Assembly: GCA_018398765.1 (NCBI GenBank)
Contig: JAHBMJ010000072.1
Span: forward strand, 1 to 58,862
DNA: 58,862 nucleotides
Direction: 5' to 3'
DNA from: Chromera velia
Lineage: Eukaryota > Sar > Chromeraceae
The translations under genes and the position numbers were made by a program. Every line of letters begins with the position of its first letter. Positions within the stretch are counted from its first letter, which is position 1. The notes below the pieces were generated by a model. That model had not been told where the DNA came from, ran no database searches, and saw only the letters and a list, made by a program, of their open reading frames with translations. Positions 56,922 through 58,862 of this stretch are shown here, piece after piece.

Positions 56922-58862
56922 CACTTTTTCACACAAGATGTCTGCAAGTTCGCACTCAACAAGATGCAGACTGGGAAATGAGGCCAGAAATCGAGGTGCA
57001 AGTCAAGTCTTGCAAGCAACAAACTCCTCTGATCCTTCGAAAATCGGAGCGAAAATCTGTGTGAGCCAGGTGTCCAACATCGTAGAGGCTGGAAGAAACA
57101 GTAAGTACCCCTTTTGAAGTCCACAAAAGAAGGCTGTAATCTTATAGATGCATGAGTACATAGATGTTGCATGTTGCAATGAACTGCATGTGTTGCTATA
57201 AGTGTTGCAAGGTATTGCAAGGCATACACTTTGCAGTTAAATTCTGCGTGCGAATATAGGCGCGCATTGCGCGCCGACGTATTTCAGACTATCAGCTAGA
57301 AAAGTATTATGAGAGAAGTATGCTACAGTAAGAAAAATTGTGTGGGGCAACCGGGGGCAACTTTCCCGGGCAGCAGTAGTTAATGTTGAAATTTCTCCCC
57401 CCCCCCCCCCCCCCCAAAANNNNCCCCCCCCCTCCTCAAAAAAGTCAATCTAAAACTACGTAAAACTAAAACACAGAAAAAATAGAAAATGAAATCTTAA
57501 GATATTAATATCATCATTACAAAAAAAAAGGGGGGGGTAGAGAAAAAGAACGGAACAACACCAAACTAAATAGCAGACACAATGAAAGCAGGCTCACAGA
57601 TAGTACTTGTTAGATACATTAGAGACAACAACACTTAAAACAGTATCAGTCTATATGTATAAGGAGAGCAAGAGGGATATAAGCAACAGTGAAGACAGGG
57701 GCTATGTTATAGCTACAGGAGGAGGCGTGGCTGCAGTACAGGCTTTTGGTTACTCCTTATGAACAAAACGACTTAACACAACTAGACGTGACAGAGTTTT
57801 CAGTTAATATGACTGATTAATTCAAAATTAAAAGAAATTAACAACTTGAATATGCAAATAATCTGCAGTTAAAATCTTTTTCAAGAAAACAAAAAAGATG
57901 GAATATATGTGTTACATATATACCCGTGGAGTATACAAACGTAACTATTATGCAGACAAAGTATACAAACTATAAACAAAAAGATACAGTCTTACATTGA
58001 ATATCGGGGCTCATGACGCCATACCATACATTAGCATAATATAGCGGACTACTTATCTGACTCCTCAGGCTAGAGGTTTCTTCCTTGGTGGAGTTCAGCA
58101 AGTGCAAAGTCTGTTCAGGGTTCGAGTCACTGCGTAAAAATCTCAAAGTCCGGATGAAGGTCTCTTGTTCACTCTCTAGCTCTCTTTTGATTCATTTTCT
58201 CATCACTTTTTAAACTGGTGGAAAACGCCGAAAGTCAATATTTGCTGTTTTGGAGAGCAATTTCTGGTTCGATCTTGATATACGTATTTACATACATATA
58301 TGTTAGTCTTTTGCGCATATGTTTTTCATTCTGTATCTGACCTACAAGTTAGTATTCAAGGACGTGTGTCTTAAGGTATTTAGTTTTCCCCATGTTTTTT
58401 CTATTTTTGTATTCATTTTGCAGGCCTGTATTTATATACGTCTGTAAGTCCAAATCTTGCTTTTTTCTTGACGTGGCCACTTTGTTTTCAGACATACCGA
58501 CTCCTTTAATGTTCATGCGATCTTAAGAATACATGTAAGTTCGGGAAAATGTATGTACATACGTCTCTAAATATATGCAACTTCTTGTTTGTCTCTAATG
58601 AATCAAGTTTATTTTTACTTCTAAACATGTATGATAGTATAAAATATTAATCCTGGTGTAAAAGTGTTCTTAACATTTCTTAACGTGATATATAAGTGTG
58701 GCTTGGTATGTACATTCGTATGTGGCTTGGTATGTAGGTTGATATATATGTGTCAGTCTATTTACCTTATATGTTTCATTATAATACTTATCTTAATTAT
58801 TTCTTTTCTTTCTCTTTTCCTCTTTCTCTCTCTCTTCTTAATATAATCAGCTACTTATAGAG
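56922..58862. other. Gene-free end of the window, AT-rich
   Basis: The first 350 bases are the upstream region of the finger-HNH gene and include GTTGCA-type repeats (57165-57220). From 57280 on the DNA is AT-rich with short TA and CT runs. A ggttcgagtc at 58118-58127 resembles a tRNA B box, but I could not fold a tRNA around it. Confidence 0.5.
57391..57433. other. Assembly gap in a C tract
   Basis: A run of about 25 C, then aaa, four N at 57420-57423, and nine more C. The length of the gap and of the C tract cannot be trusted. Confidence 0.95.

Noticed and set aside
49740-57230. GTGTTGCA words at about 15940, 49750 and 57190 as one dispersed repeat
   Set aside because: The shared part is too short to tell from chance in this TTGCA-rich DNA.
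57400-57433. C-rich tract as a G-quadruplex site
   Set aside because: It abuts an N gap and its length is not reliable.
58100-58140. tRNA gene suggested by a B-box-like ggttcgagtc
   Set aside because: No matching A box, acceptor stem or anticodon arm could be folded.

Overview
The window is nuclear DNA of a eukaryotic alga, most likely a chromerid (Chromera velia-like) alveolate. The reasons are: intron-rich genes with short GT-AG introns (about 60-970 bp, mostly 175-550 bp); a plastid-type protein with a bipartite signal-plus-transit leader as in complex red plastids; many TGCATGCA palindromes in intergenic DNA; chromodomain Ty3/gypsy and non-LTR retrotransposon remains; and sharp switches between GC-rich gene islands and AT-rich gene-free DNA. 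The species call is inference; the exon models were joined by eye from splice signals and reading phase.

Layout. 1-3150: 3' half of a Ty3/gypsy chromovirus whose integrase is cut by a stop codon. 3830-5284 (-): two-pass membrane protein with an eight-cysteine ectodomain. 5285-7138: divergent intergenic DNA rich in TGCATGCA. 7139-11286 (+): eight-exon TPR protein with one GC-AG intron. 11.3-18.8 kb: mostly AT-rich, with a decayed LINE (-), small tandem repeats, twin hairpins and a frameshifted Cys/His-rich repeat gene. 18867-22593 (+): five-exon secreted protein with 18 consecutive six-residue repeats. 22.6-26.6 kb: AT-rich, almost empty. 26610-27727 (+): predicted plastid membrane protein. 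29470-31098 (-) and 31761-33694 (+): a divergent pair, PC4/SUB1-like coactivator and Baeyer-Villiger-type flavin monooxygenase. 36200-45718 (-): a ten-exon gene for a protein of about 2,100 residues with ankyrin-like stretches and a NUMOD1-like helix-turn-helix; two of its introns hold related CAGA satellites. 46886-49383 (+): seven-exon TMEM151-family membrane protein. 49.4-53.0 kb: repeats, no firm gene. 53025-56921 (-): a modular protein in which arrays of an 18-residue CHCC finger are each followed by an HNH-type nuclease domain, twice in one frame. 57-58.9 kb: AT-rich, with a gap in a C tract.

The genes do not form a pathway; they are independent eukaryotic transcription units. The candidates for a poorly described system are the CHCC-finger plus HNH protein and, 36 kb away, a decayed 47-residue repeat gene with related Cys/His spacing. 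One caution applies to the first: the single N at 54491 is flanked on both sides by the same 965 bases, so one copy is probably an unmerged contig overlap and the real protein is likely about 976 rather than 1298 residues.
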